A stretch of DNA of 64,000 nucleotides from Acetobacter ghanensis (GCF_001499675.1 NZ_LN609302.1:2141896-2205895), one strand, 5' to 3'. Counted from the stretch's first letter, positions 47,057-61,476 are shown. Notes: generated by a model from the letters alone, not told the origin. A program made the numbers and translations.

Positions 47057-50008
47057 ATGCAGCCATCTTTTCCCTCTGCCCACGAAGCACCAGCCCTTGT
47101 CTCCTATCAGGGGCGGTTTTCGCTCCTGACCGAAGATGGTGAACTGCTGACATTAACGGCAGGAGAGGTGCGGGAACGGCTGCACACCATGCCCTGCCCA
47201 CTGGTCGTGTATGCGCCAGCCCTCGCCCGCAAACTGGACCTGCCTCCCACAGGCCAACCCGCACCGTGGCTGGACCTGCTTGAGCTTTTTACGTTTGTTT
47301 ATCCTGCCCGCCCTGTAGCCCCCACACCACGGGGCCTTGCACTGGCCCTAGGACTGGACGAACAAAGCATAGGCCAAGCCGAGGCCGACCTGCTTCCCAG
47401 CCTGCTGTCCATCATGTTGGGTGATCTGGCGCGGCAGGCCAAAGCAGGGCAGATAGAACTGCTTGCCGCGTTTACCGTCCGGCTTGGTCAGGCAGGATGG
47501 CTGTGGAGCGGCACCGTAGCAGAAACCATAGACCTACATTCCCGCCTGAACAGTCACGGCAAGTTGGCGGAGGAGGCCACACAACCCGCAGATGCCCTGC
47601 GCGTCTGGCGTTACCTACCCAAATGGGAGGAAGCCGCCCAACGCCCTCCACCCTCATCCCACCCCATAAGTCCGGCGGAAGCGCGAGAACGACTAACCAG
47701 TATTCTGGGCAGCGATGCCGAAATCCGATCCGGGCAGGCCGATTTTGCTAGTGTCTCAACCGAGGCTTTTGCGCCCCGTACTGTGCGGGGGGACCCGTCC
47801 ATTGTGCTGGCAGAAGCAGGAACCGGAACGGGCAAAACCCTAGGCTACATTGCTCCGGCCAGTTTGTGGGCAGAGCGGAACGATGGCGCGGTGTGGATCA
47901 GCACCTATACACGCCATCTGCAACGCCAGATTGAGCAGGAAACAAAACGCCTCTACCCCGACACCACAACGCACCGTCAGCATGTGGTGCTGCGCAAAGG
48001 GCGCGAGAACTACCTGTGCCTGCTGAATATGGAAGAGGCCGTAAACACTGCGACCTCCCGCCCTGCTGGCATTACCATTGCCCTGTGTATGCTAGCACGC
48101 TGGGCCACCGCCACAGCAGATGGAGACCTGTTTGGCGGAGACCTCCCCGGCTGGTTTGGGGACCTGTTTGGCCACGGCAACCTAGCAGGTGTTGCCGACC
48201 GTAGAGGTGAGTGCATACACGGCGCATGTGCCCATTATCAGCGTTGCTTTGTGGAACACTCTATCCGCCGGGCACACGATGCCTCGCTGGTTATTGCCAA
48301 CCATGCTCTAGTCATGACGCAGGCCGCCTATGCCCAAGCAGGCATGAGCGATGATGACGAATCTGATGCCGATAGCAACACCCCATCCCGCTATGTCTTT
48401 GACGAAGGTCACCACTTAGCCGACGCGGCGGACAGTGCTTTTTCCGCCGAGCTTTCCGGGTTGGAAACAGCCGAACTCCGCCGTTGGCTACTGGGGGCAG
48501 AAGGCCGCCGCTCCCGCGCAAGAGGACTTAAGCGCAGGCTGGATGATCTGGTCGTAGGCCACCCCAAGCTGGAAAATCCGCTGGATGCCGCCCTGCTGGC
48601 TGCTACCGCTCTGCCCGCTCCGGGTTGGTCCACCCGTCTGGGACCGGACAATATCAATACCCCACCTCCCCCCGACCCGGCGGACCTGAGCAGCCTGTTC
48701 CCGCCGGAACCTCCGGCTGAACAACCAGTGATGGAAAACCCGACAGAGGCGTTCCTGCGTTTGCTGCGCCAGCAGGTTATGGCCCGCACGGCCGAGGGTG
48801 GCAAACAGTCCATTCATACGGCTATGGAATGTGACCTGCACCCTCTGGTGCCAGAAATGGCAGAATCTGGCCAACAACTTGCCCGTGCCCTTGGTCGCAT
48901 TGTGGAGCCCCTGCGCACCTTGGCAGAACGCCTACATGCCCGGCTTGAAGACGACGCCGATGCGCTGGATGCCACCACACGGGGGCGCATAGAGGCCATG
49001 ACCCGCGCCCTACGCCGCCGCGCCATATCCCGCCTTGATGCGTGGATTACCATGCTTGCCGCGCTGGACCAGCCGCCTGAGCCGGGCAGCACGCCTGCGC
49101 ATGTGCATTTTATCCGTCTGGAACGGCGCGAAAAACAGCGCATGAACGAATATGATGTTGGGCTGTACCGCCACTGGCTGGACCCGACCATTCCTTTTGC
49201 CGGGATTATGGCCGTGCCCGCGCAGGGTATGCTCATGACCTCCGCCACCCTACGGGACCAGCAGGGCGGCACAAACGATAGTGATGAAGCAGAAATTGCG
49301 TGGGAGGCGGCGGAAGCCCGTACGGGGGCCAACCACTTCCCCTCCCCGGCCCTACGTGCCAGCCTCGCCAGCCCGTTTGATTACGCGCGGCAGACACGTG
49401 CGTTTATTGTCACGGATGTGGACAACAGCAGTATTGTGGATTTGTCCGCCGCGTTCCGCACGCTTTTCCAGTCATCCGGCGGTGGTGGGCTTGGCCTGTT
49501 TACCGCCATATCCCGCCTACGCGGAGTGTATGACCGTATAGCCCCAACGCTGGAGCAGGAAGGATTGCCCCTTTACGCCCAGCATGTGGACGCGATGGAC
49601 AACAACACGCTGGTCGATATTTTCCGCACCGAGGAACATGCCTGCCTGCTTGGCACAGACGCCATGCGGGATGGGGTGGATGTGCCGGGCAATGCCCTGC
49701 GTCTGGTTGTGTTTGAGCGCGTGCCATGGCCCCGGCCGGATATTCTTCACCGTGAGCGGCGTATTCATTTATCAGGTGGAGACCCAAAAGGGTTTGATGA
49801 CCGCATAGCCCGGCTGCGGCTGCGGCAGGCTTTCGGCCGGCTGATTCGCCGACAGTCAGACCGGGGGGTGTTTGTCCTGCTGGACCGGCGCACACCCACA
49901 CGCCTGTTAAGCGCCTTCCCCAATGGGGTGGCCGTAGAACGGTGTGGCCTGGCGCAAACAGCGCGCCAGATCACCGCCTTTCTGGCAGAGCAGGGCAGCC
50001 AGACATGA
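47057..50008 (+). CDS. DinG-like ATP-dependent DNA helicase
   Basis: A 983-residue superfamily 2 helicase of the XPD/DinG group. Walker A is AEAGTGTGKTLGY near residue 252; four Cys (NYLCLLNMEE and RGECIHGACAHYQRC) suit a 4Fe-4S cluster; the Walker B box is VFDEGHHLADAADS; later motifs include GMLMTSATLRDQ, LLGTDAMRDGVDVPGNALRLVVFERVPWP and RLRQAFGRLIRRQSDRG. It would unwind damaged or RNA-DNA substrates. A long N-terminal region (1-230) with no helicase motif and a charged insert after DEGH make it larger than E. coli DinG. ATG 47057. Substrate unknown. Confidence 0.9.
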   Translation: MQPSFPSAHEAPALVSYQGRFSLLTEDGELLTLTAGEVRERLHTMPCPLVVYAPALARKLDLPPTGQPAPWLDLLELFTFVYPARPVAPTPRGLALALGLDEQSIGQAEADLLPSLLSIMLGDLARQAKAGQIELLAAFTVRLGQAGWLWSGTVAETIDLHSRLNSHGKLAEEATQPADALRVWRYLPKWEEAAQRPPPSSHPISPAEARERLTSILGSDAEIRSGQADFASVSTEAFAPRTVRGDPSIVLAEAGTGTGKTLGYIAPASLWAERNDGAVWISTYTRHLQRQIEQETKRLYPDTTTHRQHVVLRKGRENYLCLLNMEEAVNTATSRPAGITIALCMLARWATATADGDLFGGDLPGWFGDLFGHGNLAGVADRRGECIHGACAHYQRCFVEHSIRRAHDASLVIANHALVMTQAAYAQAGMSDDDESDADSNTPSRYVFDEGHHLADAADSAFSAELSGLETAELRRWLLGAEGRRSRARGLKRRLDDLVVGHPKLENPLDAALLAATALPAPGWSTRLGPDNINTPPPPDPADLSSLFPPEPPAEQPVMENPTEAFLRLLRQQVMARTAEGGKQSIHTAMECDLHPLVPEMAESGQQLARALGRIVEPLRTLAERLHARLEDDADALDATTRGRIEAMTRALRRRAISRLDAWITMLAALDQPPEPGSTPAHVHFIRLERREKQRMNEYDVGLYRHWLDPTIPFAGIMAVPAQGMLMTSATLRDQQGGTNDSDEAEIAWEAAEARTGANHFPSPALRASLASPFDYARQTRAFIVTDVDNSSIVDLSAAFRTLFQSSGGGGLGLFTAISRLRGVYDRIAPTLEQEGLPLYAQHVDAMDNNTLVDIFRTEEHACLLGTDAMRDGVDVPGNALRLVVFERVPWPRPDILHRERRIHLSGGDPKGFDDRIARLRLRQAFGRLIRRQSDRGVFVLLDRRTPTRLLSAFPNGVAVERCGLAQTARQITAFLAEQGSQT

Positions 50009-50030
50009 CCACCCCGACCCCACGACCGCT

Positions 50031-50234
50031 TTAGAGCGGCTTGAGGTTGGTAGCAGCCTGCTTGCCGCGTTCCTCCACCATGTCGTAGGACAGTTTCTGC
50101 CCATCATTCAACGCGCGCAGACCGGCTGCCTGTACAGCGGTAATATGCACAAACACGTCTTTTCCTCCATCATCGGGGGCAATAAAACCAAACCCTTTGG
50201 TGGCGTTGAACCATTTAACGGTACCTGTCGACAT
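50031..50234 (-). CDS. Cold shock protein CspA family
   Basis: A 67-residue OB-fold protein: TGTVKWFNATKGFGFIAPDDGGKDVFVHITAVQAAG with RNP1 (KGFGFI) and RNP2 (VFVHI). It binds single-stranded RNA or DNA. ATG 50234 is preferred as it has AGGA 11 nt upstream; ATG 50246 overlaps that site. It converges with the helicase gene. Confidence 0.93.
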   Translation of the reverse strand: MSTGTVKWFNATKGFGFIAPDDGGKDVFVHITAVQAAGLRALNDGQKLSYDMVEERGKQAATNLKPL

Positions 50235-50375
50235 GAGCGAAGTCATCCTTATTTCGGCCAGTTACTCCTCCAGCACACGACGTGCCACGAGGAGAAAAAC
50301 CATTCTCCCCCATGACCGGGGCTGCTTGTCAATCAGAATTGAGATCGCACCCTAATTTCATCTCCCTCTCAGAGC

Positions 50376-51044
50376 TTACGGATTGAGGGTACTTTTAAGG
50401 AACGCGATGCTGCGTTCCTGTGCCTGCAAAAAGGCCTGAGCGTTGTAAGATGCGCGCTCCTCACAGCCAAAACCATGCTCCGCGCCATCGTAAACATACA
50501 GTTCGAGCTCTGGATGAGCCGCACGAATGGCAGCAACATCAGTGTGGGGGATACTGGTATCCTGCTCACCAAAATGTAATTGCACGGGGCAGCGCGGAGT
50601 CTCGTTACAGTGGGCGGCAATGCCGCCACCGTACCAGCTTACCGCTGCTGCAAAATCATCCGTGTGGGTTGCGGCCTCCCACGCCAGAGTCCCACCCCAG
50701 CAGTATCCGATAACCCCGACTTTGCGGGCATTCAGGGCTTTGGCTGCGGCCTGAATATCCAGCAGGGTCTTGGCCAATGGAATTTGCGCACGCAGGGCCA
50801 GCCCTTTCTGCACACCATCGGTTGTATAATCCAACTCCACATCCCGCTCCACGCGGTCAAACAGAGCGGGCGCGATGACATGAAAGCCAGCCTGCGCAAA
50901 ACGGTCGCAAACCTTGCGGATATGGTGGTTCACGCCAAAAATTTCCTGCAGCACCACAAGCGCATACGGATGCGCGCTCCGCTCTGTTTCCCATGCAGCA
51001 AAATGGTGCCCGTCCGCGGCCTGAAGTGTCCGAATCTGTCCCAT
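50376..51044 (-). CDS. Dienelactone hydrolase family protein
   Basis: A 222-residue alpha/beta hydrolase. Cys in GYCWGGTLAWEAA is the nucleophile, with a likely Asp in EQDTSIPHTD and His in YDGAEHGFGCEERASYN as partners. It opens GQIRTLQAADGHHFAAWETER and has LQEIFGVNHHIRKVCDRFAQAG. The classical enzyme opens dienelactone in chlorocatechol breakdown; here no aromatic genes are near, so the substrate is unknown. ATG 51044 has AGGAG at 7 nt. It is divergent from groES. Confidence 0.9.
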   Translation of the reverse strand: MGQIRTLQAADGHHFAAWETERSAHPYALVVLQEIFGVNHHIRKVCDRFAQAGFHVIAPALFDRVERDVELDYTTDGVQKGLALRAQIPLAKTLLDIQAAAKALNARKVGVIGYCWGGTLAWEAATHTDDFAAAVSWYGGGIAAHCNETPRCPVQLHFGEQDTSIPHTDVAAIRAAHPELELYVYDGAEHGFGCEERASYNAQAFLQAQERSIAFLKSTLNP

Positions 51045-51098
51045 GTTCAATCTCCTTGTCTGGGATGAAGTTAAAACAAAAAGAAACTGTTCCCCATT

Positions 51099-51129
51099 CC
51101 TTGACTCACCCTATGGGCATACCTACTTT
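51099..51129 (+). promoter_or_regulatory. Promoter of groESL
   Basis: CCTTGACT (51099-51106) and TACTTT (51124-51129) are separated by 17 bases. This fits sigma-70, and its CTTGA part also suits alphaproteobacterial RpoH. It lies directly before the CIRCE operator. Confidence 0.65.
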
Positions 51130-51135
51130 CTGCCT

Positions 51136-51162
51136 TGGCACTCCTGATAGCGGAGTGCTAAC
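51136..51162 (+). promoter_or_regulatory. CIRCE operator (HrcA binding site)
   Basis: TTGGCACTC-N9-GAGTGCTAA, which differs from the CIRCE consensus TTAGCACTC-N9-GAGTGCTAA at one base. It lies 94 bp before groES. HrcA should repress groESL here; no hrcA gene is in the window. Confidence 0.93.
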
Positions 51163-51256
51163 GCGACGCGGCGTTATGTTACGCGCGGTTCAAACGGGTG
51201 GCGTTGCTTTCTGACAAAGGGCGCCATCACAGCAAATGAATGTGGAGTGATCCATA

Positions 51257-51550
51257 ATGACGAAGTTTCGTCCCTTACACGACCGGGTAGTTGTACGTCG
51301 CCTTGAAGGTGAACAGAAGACTGCTGGTGGCATCATCATTCCTGACACGGCAAAAGAAAAGCCGATGGAAGGCGAAGTGGTCGCAGTGGGTGCGGGTGCC
51401 CGTAACGAGCAGGGTCAGGTTGTGGCGCTTGATGTCAAGGCCGGTGACCGCGTTCTGTTCGGCAAGTGGTCCGGCACGGAAGTGAAGATCGACGGCGAAG
51501 AGCTGCTGATCATGAAGGAAAGCGACATTCTGGGCATTGTTGCAGCCTGA
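51257..51550 (+). CDS. groES: Co-chaperonin GroES
   Basis: A 97-residue 10 kDa chaperonin: [42 protein letters not shown], with the mobile loop [11 protein letters not shown], and [29 protein letters not shown]. It caps GroEL. ATG 51257 follows GGAGTGATCCATA. It forms the groESL operon with the gene 52 bp downstream and is under CIRCE control. Confidence 0.98.
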   Translation: MTKFRPLHDRVVVRRLEGEQKTAGGIIIPDTAKEKPMEGEVVAVGAGARNEQGQVVALDVKAGDRVLFGKWSGTEVKIDGEELLIMKESDILGIVAA

Positions 51551-51560
51551 TCCGCTCTGA

Positions 51561-53243
<1,683 letters not shown>

Positions 53244-53320
53244 GTCACCCAGACCGGATTTTGAGGGTGTTGGGGTAACTGGCTCGTCCAGAAGCCCCAA
53301 CCTCCTACAAAATACGCTTA

Positions 53321-53355
53321 AGGGCGTGCCGACCTCCGGGTGGGCACGCCCTTTT
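53321..53355 (+). terminator. Rho-independent terminator after groEL
   Basis: AGGGCGTGCC and GGCACGCCCT form a 10 bp stem followed by T4 at 53352-53355. It lies 78 bp after the groEL stop. Confidence 0.92.
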
Positions 53356-53566
53356 TGCTTTTTGGGGCATTATGCCGCCCGTAAACAGCACCCCTGCTTT
53401 TTTGATGGCTTTTTTAGGACATAATCCGGATTGTGAAACAATTCGGCATCAAACCGGATTGCCTCTTTAGTCATTTCGGAATAGATACGATAAGATTAGG
53501 CCCATCGCTCCTTACACGAATCTGGCGAGCGTCAATGGCTGCGTATTTTAAGGAGAACGCATCATC

Positions 53567-54967
53567 ATGTCAGCGCGACCCTTCCTAGCTGTCAATCCGG
53601 CGAGAGGTCCTGCCATTCGCAAGACTGCGGCTGTTCTGACAGCCTGTCTTGTAGCCGCTCTTGGCTGCACACAGGCTTATGCCGCAGATGCCCCCCCACC
53701 CATAGATACGGGCGATACGGCATGGATGCTCACCAGCACCGCACTTGTGCTGATGATGACCATTCCCGGCCTTGCGCTGTTCTATGCAGGCATGGTGCGT
53801 AAGAAAAACGTGCTGGCCACGCTTATGCAGTCCTTTGCACTGTGTTGCATCATGTCCATTGTGTGGATGGTCGCGGGATACTCCCTCGCCTTCACGACCG
53901 GGTCGCCGTGGATTGGCGGATTCTCCCGCCTGTTTCTCAACGGCATTGGCGCACATATCCACAACGGGGCCGATGTTGGCTTTACCATTGGTGCGGACTC
54001 CCCCAACGCATCAACCATGACCATCCCTGAGAGCATCTTCATGATGTTCCAGATGACCTTCGCCATCATTACCCCCGCGCTGATCTCCGGCGCGTATGCC
54101 GAGCGCATGAAGTTCAGCGCCATGTGCGTGTTCTCCATCCTGTGGTCCCTCATCGTGTATGCCCCCATTGCCCACTGGGTCTGGAGCCCGATTGGCTGGC
54201 TGGCCGGGCTTGGCACGGCTGACTTTGCCGGTGGCACGGTTGTGCATATTAACGCCGGTGTGGCCGGGCTGGTCTGCGCTCTGGTGCTTGGCCGCCGCAA
54301 AGGCTACGGGCAGGATGACCTCTCCCCCTTCAACCTGACATACGCTGTTATTGGTGCGGCTCTGCTGTGGGTTGGCTGGTTCGGCTTTAACGCAGGTTCG
54401 GCTGTTGGTGCTAACGGGCGTGCAGGCATGGCCATGGCAGCTACCCAGATTGCCGCTGCCGGTGCTGGTGTCTCCTGGATGCTGGTTGAATGGCTGCGTT
54501 CGGGCAAACCGACCGTTCTGGGTGTGATCTCCGGTGCTGTTGGTGGGCTGGTTGCCATTACCCCTGCCGCTGGCTTTGTGCTGCCGGGCAGTGCGCTGGT
54601 TATTGGCCTGATTACCGGCGTTGTCTGCTACTGGGGCGCCACCTCCCTGAAGCACATGATGGGCTATGATGACAGTCTGGATGCCTTTGGCGTGCACGGC
54701 GTGGGTGGTATTGTTGGGGCTCTGCTGACCGGTCTGCTGGCTTATGGTCCGCTCTCCGCCACGGATTCCAACCCCACTGGCATTGTTGGCTCCCTGCACC
54801 AGCTGATGATCCAGACCGAAGCGGTTATCGTGACAATCGTATGGTGTGGTATCGCGTCCTTTATCATCCTCAAGGTTATTGATCTGGTGATCGGGCTGCG
54901 CGTAACGGCTGATCAGGAACTGGAAGGGCTGGATATGTCCCTGCATGGTGAGCGGATCAACAACTGA
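53567..54967 (+). CDS. amt: Ammonium transporter Amt
   Basis: A 466-residue Amt/MEP/Rh protein with a cleavable signal peptide (TACLVAALGCTQAYAADA), then 11 helices. The twin His motif is in YAPIAHWVW and DAFGVHGVGGIVGALL; the conserved signature ADFAGGTVVHINAGVAGLVCALVLG is complete. It moves ammonium or ammonia through a trimeric channel. In most bacteria glnK precedes amtB in an operon, but here amt is alone: upstream is groEL, downstream arfB, and the only P-II gene in the window is 23 kb away. ATG 53567 has AAGGAG 12 nt upstream. A strong terminator follows. Confidence 0.95.
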   Translation: MSARPFLAVNPARGPAIRKTAAVLTACLVAALGCTQAYAADAPPPIDTGDTAWMLTSTALVLMMTIPGLALFYAGMVRKKNVLATLMQSFALCCIMSIVWMVAGYSLAFTTGSPWIGGFSRLFLNGIGAHIHNGADVGFTIGADSPNASTMTIPESIFMMFQMTFAIITPALISGAYAERMKFSAMCVFSILWSLIVYAPIAHWVWSPIGWLAGLGTADFAGGTVVHINAGVAGLVCALVLGRRKGYGQDDLSPFNLTYAVIGAALLWVGWFGFNAGSAVGANGRAGMAMAATQIAAAGAGVSWMLVEWLRSGKPTVLGVISGAVGGLVAITPAAGFVLPGSALVIGLITGVVCYWGATSLKHMMGYDDSLDAFGVHGVGGIVGALLTGLLAYGPLSATDSNPTGIVGSLHQLMIQTEAVIVTIVWCGIASFIILKVIDLVIGLRVTADQELEGLDMSLHGERINN

Positions 54968-54990
54968 TCCCCTTCACCTGACCCTTCTGC

Positions 54991-55027
54991 AAAAAGCCTC
55001 CGTGCCATAAACACGGAGGCTTTTTTT
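54991..55027 (+). terminator. Rho-independent terminator after amt
   Basis: AAAAAGCCTCCGTG and CACGGAGGCTTTTTTT form a 9 bp GC-rich stem with a CCATAAA loop and A/T tracts, 23 bp after the stop. It can act both ways. Confidence 0.93.
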
Positions 55028-55075
55028 ATGGGTGGCAGCCACGCGCCACCATGCAAACCATGCTATGCCTCAGCT

Positions 55076-55498
55076 ATGGCCATATCGATCCTTCCCGCGC
55101 TGTCCCTCTCTGAATCCGAACTGGAGGTCAGTTACATTCTGGCATCCGGCCCCGGTGGGCAGAACGTCAACAAGGTCGCCACAGCCGCGCAACTGCGGTT
55201 TGATGCCGCACGCTCTCCCTCCCTGCCAGAACGGGTGCGGTCACGCCTGTTGGAGCTGGCGGGGTCCAGAGCCACGCGGGACGGCGTGATTGTGATTACG
55301 GCAAGGCGTTTTCGCACACAGCAGCGCAACCGCGAGGATGCGATTGAGCGGCTTGCCGCCCTGATCCGTGAGGCCGCGCACCGTCCGGCTTTTCGGGTTG
55401 CCACACGGCCCGGTCGGGCAGCCCGCCAGCGCAGGCTGGACGGCAAGGCCCACCGTGCCAACATCAAACGCGGCCGCTCCGTCCGGTTTGATGACTAA
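55076..55498 (+). CDS. arfB: Ribosome rescue factor ArfB (YaeJ)
   Basis: A 140-residue class I release factor-like protein. It carries the GGQ motif in ASGPGGQNVNKVATAAQLRFD and a basic tail (RPGRAARQRRLDGKAHRANIKRGRS) that enters the mRNA channel of stalled ribosomes. ArfB hydrolyses peptidyl-tRNA on non-stop complexes. ATG 55076 is used, giving the family length; the frame is open from 55028. Confidence 0.93.
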   Translation: MAISILPALSLSESELEVSYILASGPGGQNVNKVATAAQLRFDAARSPSLPERVRSRLLELAGSRATRDGVIVITARRFRTQQRNREDAIERLAALIREAAHRPAFRVATRPGRAARQRRLDGKAHRANIKRGRSVRFDD

Positions 55499-55682
55499 CC
55501 CTCTGGCTATCAACGACTGTTCTTCCCCACGCCGCTACGCTGCACCTTTTGCCTATTAATTTTTGAATACCCGCAAAAAGCCATCAGCCGTTCATTCCTC
55601 GGTCATGACCTTTCATGATACTGGTAGCATGTTGGCAGCATGGGGCTGCCGCTCAACCGTCCTCTTTGCATGAGGTATATTC

Positions 55683-56162
55683 ATGACAGTTGTTGCCCGC
55701 GCCGGACTGGCCGCCGTGCTGCTTGGCTGCGCCACAGCCTTTTCCCTTCCCAGCGCTCACGCCATGACGGTGAAAGAGTGCCACGAGAAGTTTAAGGAAG
55801 CTAAAGCTGCCAATACCCTCAAGGGGCAGTCCTTCAAAGAGTTCAAAGCCAGCTCGTGTGACGCATCCTCAGATGCCGCAACACCTGCGGCCGCTGCCCC
55901 AACCAAAGCAGCCCCAGCCAGTGCGGAAGCCGCCACCCCGGCCAAAACCGCGGCCACATCTGTAGCAGAGGCATCCAATGCCACGCTGCCCACAGCCATT
56001 GCCCCGCAATACGCCAAGCTCACACCCGGCAAGGCACGTATGAAAACCTGCCTTGACCAGTACAACAGCAACAAGGCCAGCAACGCCAATGGCGGGCTGA
56101 AATGGATTGAAAAAGGCGGTGGTTACTATAGCGTTTGCAACAAGCGCCTGAAGGGCGAATAA
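55683..56162 (+). CDS. Secreted protein with two Cys-containing repeats
   Basis: A 159-residue protein with a signal peptide ending in SAHA. It has two related segments: VKECHEKFKEAKAANTLKGQSFKEFKASSC (residues about 30-59) and MKTCLDQYNSNKASNANGGLKWIEKGGGYYSVC (about 120-152), each beginning KxC and ending in a second Cys. They are joined by an Ala/Pro/Thr-rich linker. Short Cys-containing segments of this form occur in PsiF-like and other alphaproteobacterial periplasmic proteins. Function is unknown. ATG 55683 has GAGG 7 nt upstream. Confidence 0.75.
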   Translation: MTVVARAGLAAVLLGCATAFSLPSAHAMTVKECHEKFKEAKAANTLKGQSFKEFKASSCDASSDAATPAAAAPTKAAPASAEAATPAKTAATSVAEASNATLPTAIAPQYAKLTPGKARMKTCLDQYNSNKASNANGGLKWIEKGGGYYSVCNKRLKGE

Positions 56163-56174
56163 AACCCCGACCAA

Positions 56175-56211
56175 CCGGAGCGGAGGGCATATCAGCGCCC
56201 ACCCGCTCCGG
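56175..56211. terminator. Hairpin between converging genes
   Basis: CCGGAGCGG at 56175-56183 and CCGCTCCGG at 56203-56211 form a perfect 9 bp stem between two converging stops. No T run follows, so its role as a terminator is probable only. Confidence 0.6.
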
Positions 56212-56215
56212 CCTT

Positions 56216-59111
<2,896 letters not shown>

Positions 59112-59213
59112 ACCCGCTGTAACCCCTGTTGCATCCGCTGCCTTTACGTTCAGGCAAAAAGCCCGGCAGGCAACCCCTGTTCTTTACGCGCCTGCACGCT
59201 TAAACAGAACAAC

Positions 59214-61476
59214 ATGGCAGCGGCTCCTCCTCCCTCTCATGCTTTTGGCTCTAGCTCAGGCCTGCCCACTACCGGGGGGCAACGTGTGCCCGTGCTGCTA
59301 CCCATGCCATTTGCAGGACCGTTTGATTACAAAGCTCCGGCCAGCATGGCGCTTCAACCGGGCGACATTGTGACCGTGCCGTTGGGCAACCGGCGCGAAA
59401 CCGGCGTGGTGTGGGATGCCAGCAGCACCCTCCCCCCGACCTCGCCCGCCCGCCATCGGGCAAAACAGTCGCGGATAACCGCCTGCGGGCTGTAGCGGAC
59501 CGGTTGGAACTCCCTCCCCTTAACGCGGAACTACGCCGGTTTGTGGACTGGGTAGCCGCCTATACACTCTCCCCCCCGGCATGGTGCTGGCCATGACCCT
59601 GCGCCTGCACATGAAGGGGGCTGCCCCCACCCCGGCCACAGGCTGGGTCGCACAGCCTGTAGCCCCTGCCGAACTCCGCATAACCCCGGCGCGCCAAAAA
59701 GTGCTGACTCTTATGCAGGATGACACCCCGCGCACCACAACCGATATTGCCAGCGCGGCAGGGGTTAGTGCTGGCGTGGTCAAGGGGTTGGCCGATGCGG
59801 GCGCGTTACGCCCGGTTCTGCTGGAACCTGAACGCCCCTTTGCCCAACCTGACCCCATGCACCAGCCCCCCGTGCTGGAAGGTGCCCAGCAGGAGGCGGC
59901 AACCGCCCTGCGCCAGAGCGTACAGAACAGGTGTTTTTCCGTTACCCTGCTGGAAGGGGTAACCGGGTCCGGCAAAACGGAAATTTATCTGGAAGCCATA
60001 GCGGCCTGTCTGGAACAAGGGCAGCAAGCTCTGATCCTCCTGCCCGAAATCGCCCTTTCCGCCCAATGGATGGACCGCTTTGCGCGCCGCTTTGGTGTGC
60101 GCCCCGCCGTGTGGCACTCCGAAATCGGGCAAAAGGCCCGCCGTCTCACATGGCTGGGTGCGGCAGATGGCAGCGCCAGAGTCGTGGTGGGGGCACGCTC
60201 CGCCCTGTTCCTGCCGTTTTGCAACCCCGGCCTGATTATTGTGGATGAAGAGCACGAATCCCTCTTCAAGCAGGAAGAAGGCGTCATCTACAACGCGCGG
60301 GATATGGCGGTGGTGCGCGGCAGACTGGCGGGGTTTCCCGTTGTGGTAGTATCCGCAACTCCAAGCTTGGAAACATTGGCCAATGCCGAGGCCGGGCGCT
60401 ACCAACGCCTTGTGTTGCCCACCCGCCACGGCGGGGCCTCCCTGCCACAAACCCACCTGCTGGACATGCGCGAGGCCCCCCCACCGCGCGGGCTGTTCCT
60501 CTCCCCCAAACTGGTGGAAGACATTGCGGAAACACTGGCGCGGGAGGAGCAGGCCATGCTCTTCCTCAACCGGCGCGGATATGCCCCCCTCACGCTCTGC
60601 CGTACCTGCGGCCACCGCATGGAATGCCCGCACTGCACTGCATGGCTGGTGGAACACCGCAACCGCCACGTGCTGACCTGCCATTACTGCGACCATACGG
60701 AACCCATGCCCCCCGTATGCCCCAGTTGCAAAAGCGAACACAGCCTGACCGCCATTGGACCGGGTATTGAACGTATAACCGAGGAGGCGCGGCAGCTCTT
60801 CCCCGATGCGCGCATCCTCGTTATGTCAAGCGACACGCTGGGCGGACCTGCCGCCACAGCCGAGGCCGTGGCCAAAATTGCCCGCCGGGAAGTGGATCTG
60901 ATTATTGGCACCCAGATTGTTGCCAAAGGCTGGCATTTTCCGCACCTGACCCTTGTTGGCATTGTAGATGCTGATCTGGGGCTAGGCGGTGCGGACCTGC
61001 GGGCGGGGGAGCGCACCATCCAGCTTTTGCATCAGGTTGCGGGGCGTGCGGGCCGGGCCTCTGCACCGGGGCGGGTTATTCTGCAAAGTTTTTCGCCAGA
61101 ACACCCGGTTATGCAGGCCCTGCTCTCGGGCAATTTTGACGCATTCATGGAGCAGGAGGCCGAGCAGCGCCGCCCCGGATTCTGGCCGCCTTACGGACGG
61201 CTGGCTGCATTAATTATCAGCGCGGATACCCCACAGGCCGCGGATGAGGCCGCCGCTCAGTTTGGCCGCATGGCCCCTTATGGGGAGGGTATTCAGGTCT
61301 TGGGGCCAGCACCGGCCCCTCTGGCGGTGCTCCGTGGGCGGCACCGCCGCCGCCTGTTGCTGCGCACGTGGCGCAACATTGCGGTGCAGCCTATTCTGCA
61401 CCGCTGGCTGGGTATGGTCCAGCTTAGCAGGCATGTGCGGGTCGAGGTGGATATAGACCCCGTCTCTTTCCTCTAA
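59214..61476 (+). CDS. priA: Primosomal helicase PriA, frameshifted twice as given
   Basis: Three frames together encode a PriA of about 754 residues. The N-terminal frame (from ATG 59214) has VLLPMPFAGPFDYKAP and QPGDIVTVPLGNRRETGVVW; the short middle frame has DLARPPSGKTVADNRLRAVADRLELPPLN; the last frame has the helicase: GVTGSGKTEIYLEAI, DEEHESLFKQEEG, zinc cysteines CRTCGHRMECPHC, CHYCDH, CPSC, and GTQIVAKGWHFP. Breaks are at the C6 run 59432-59437 and the C7 run 59571-59577; one extra C in each restores the family sequence. PriA reloads DnaB at collapsed forks. Sequence error is likely. Confidence 0.92.

Noticed and set aside
46992..47264. Minus-strand 90-residue frame at the start of the DinG-like gene
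   Set aside because: It is a shadow of the helicase gene, with no recognised domain.
53520..53545. TGGCGAGCG...GGCTGC as a sigma-54 promoter for amt
   Set aside because: The GG and GC elements are 12 rather than 10 bases apart, so the spacing is wrong.
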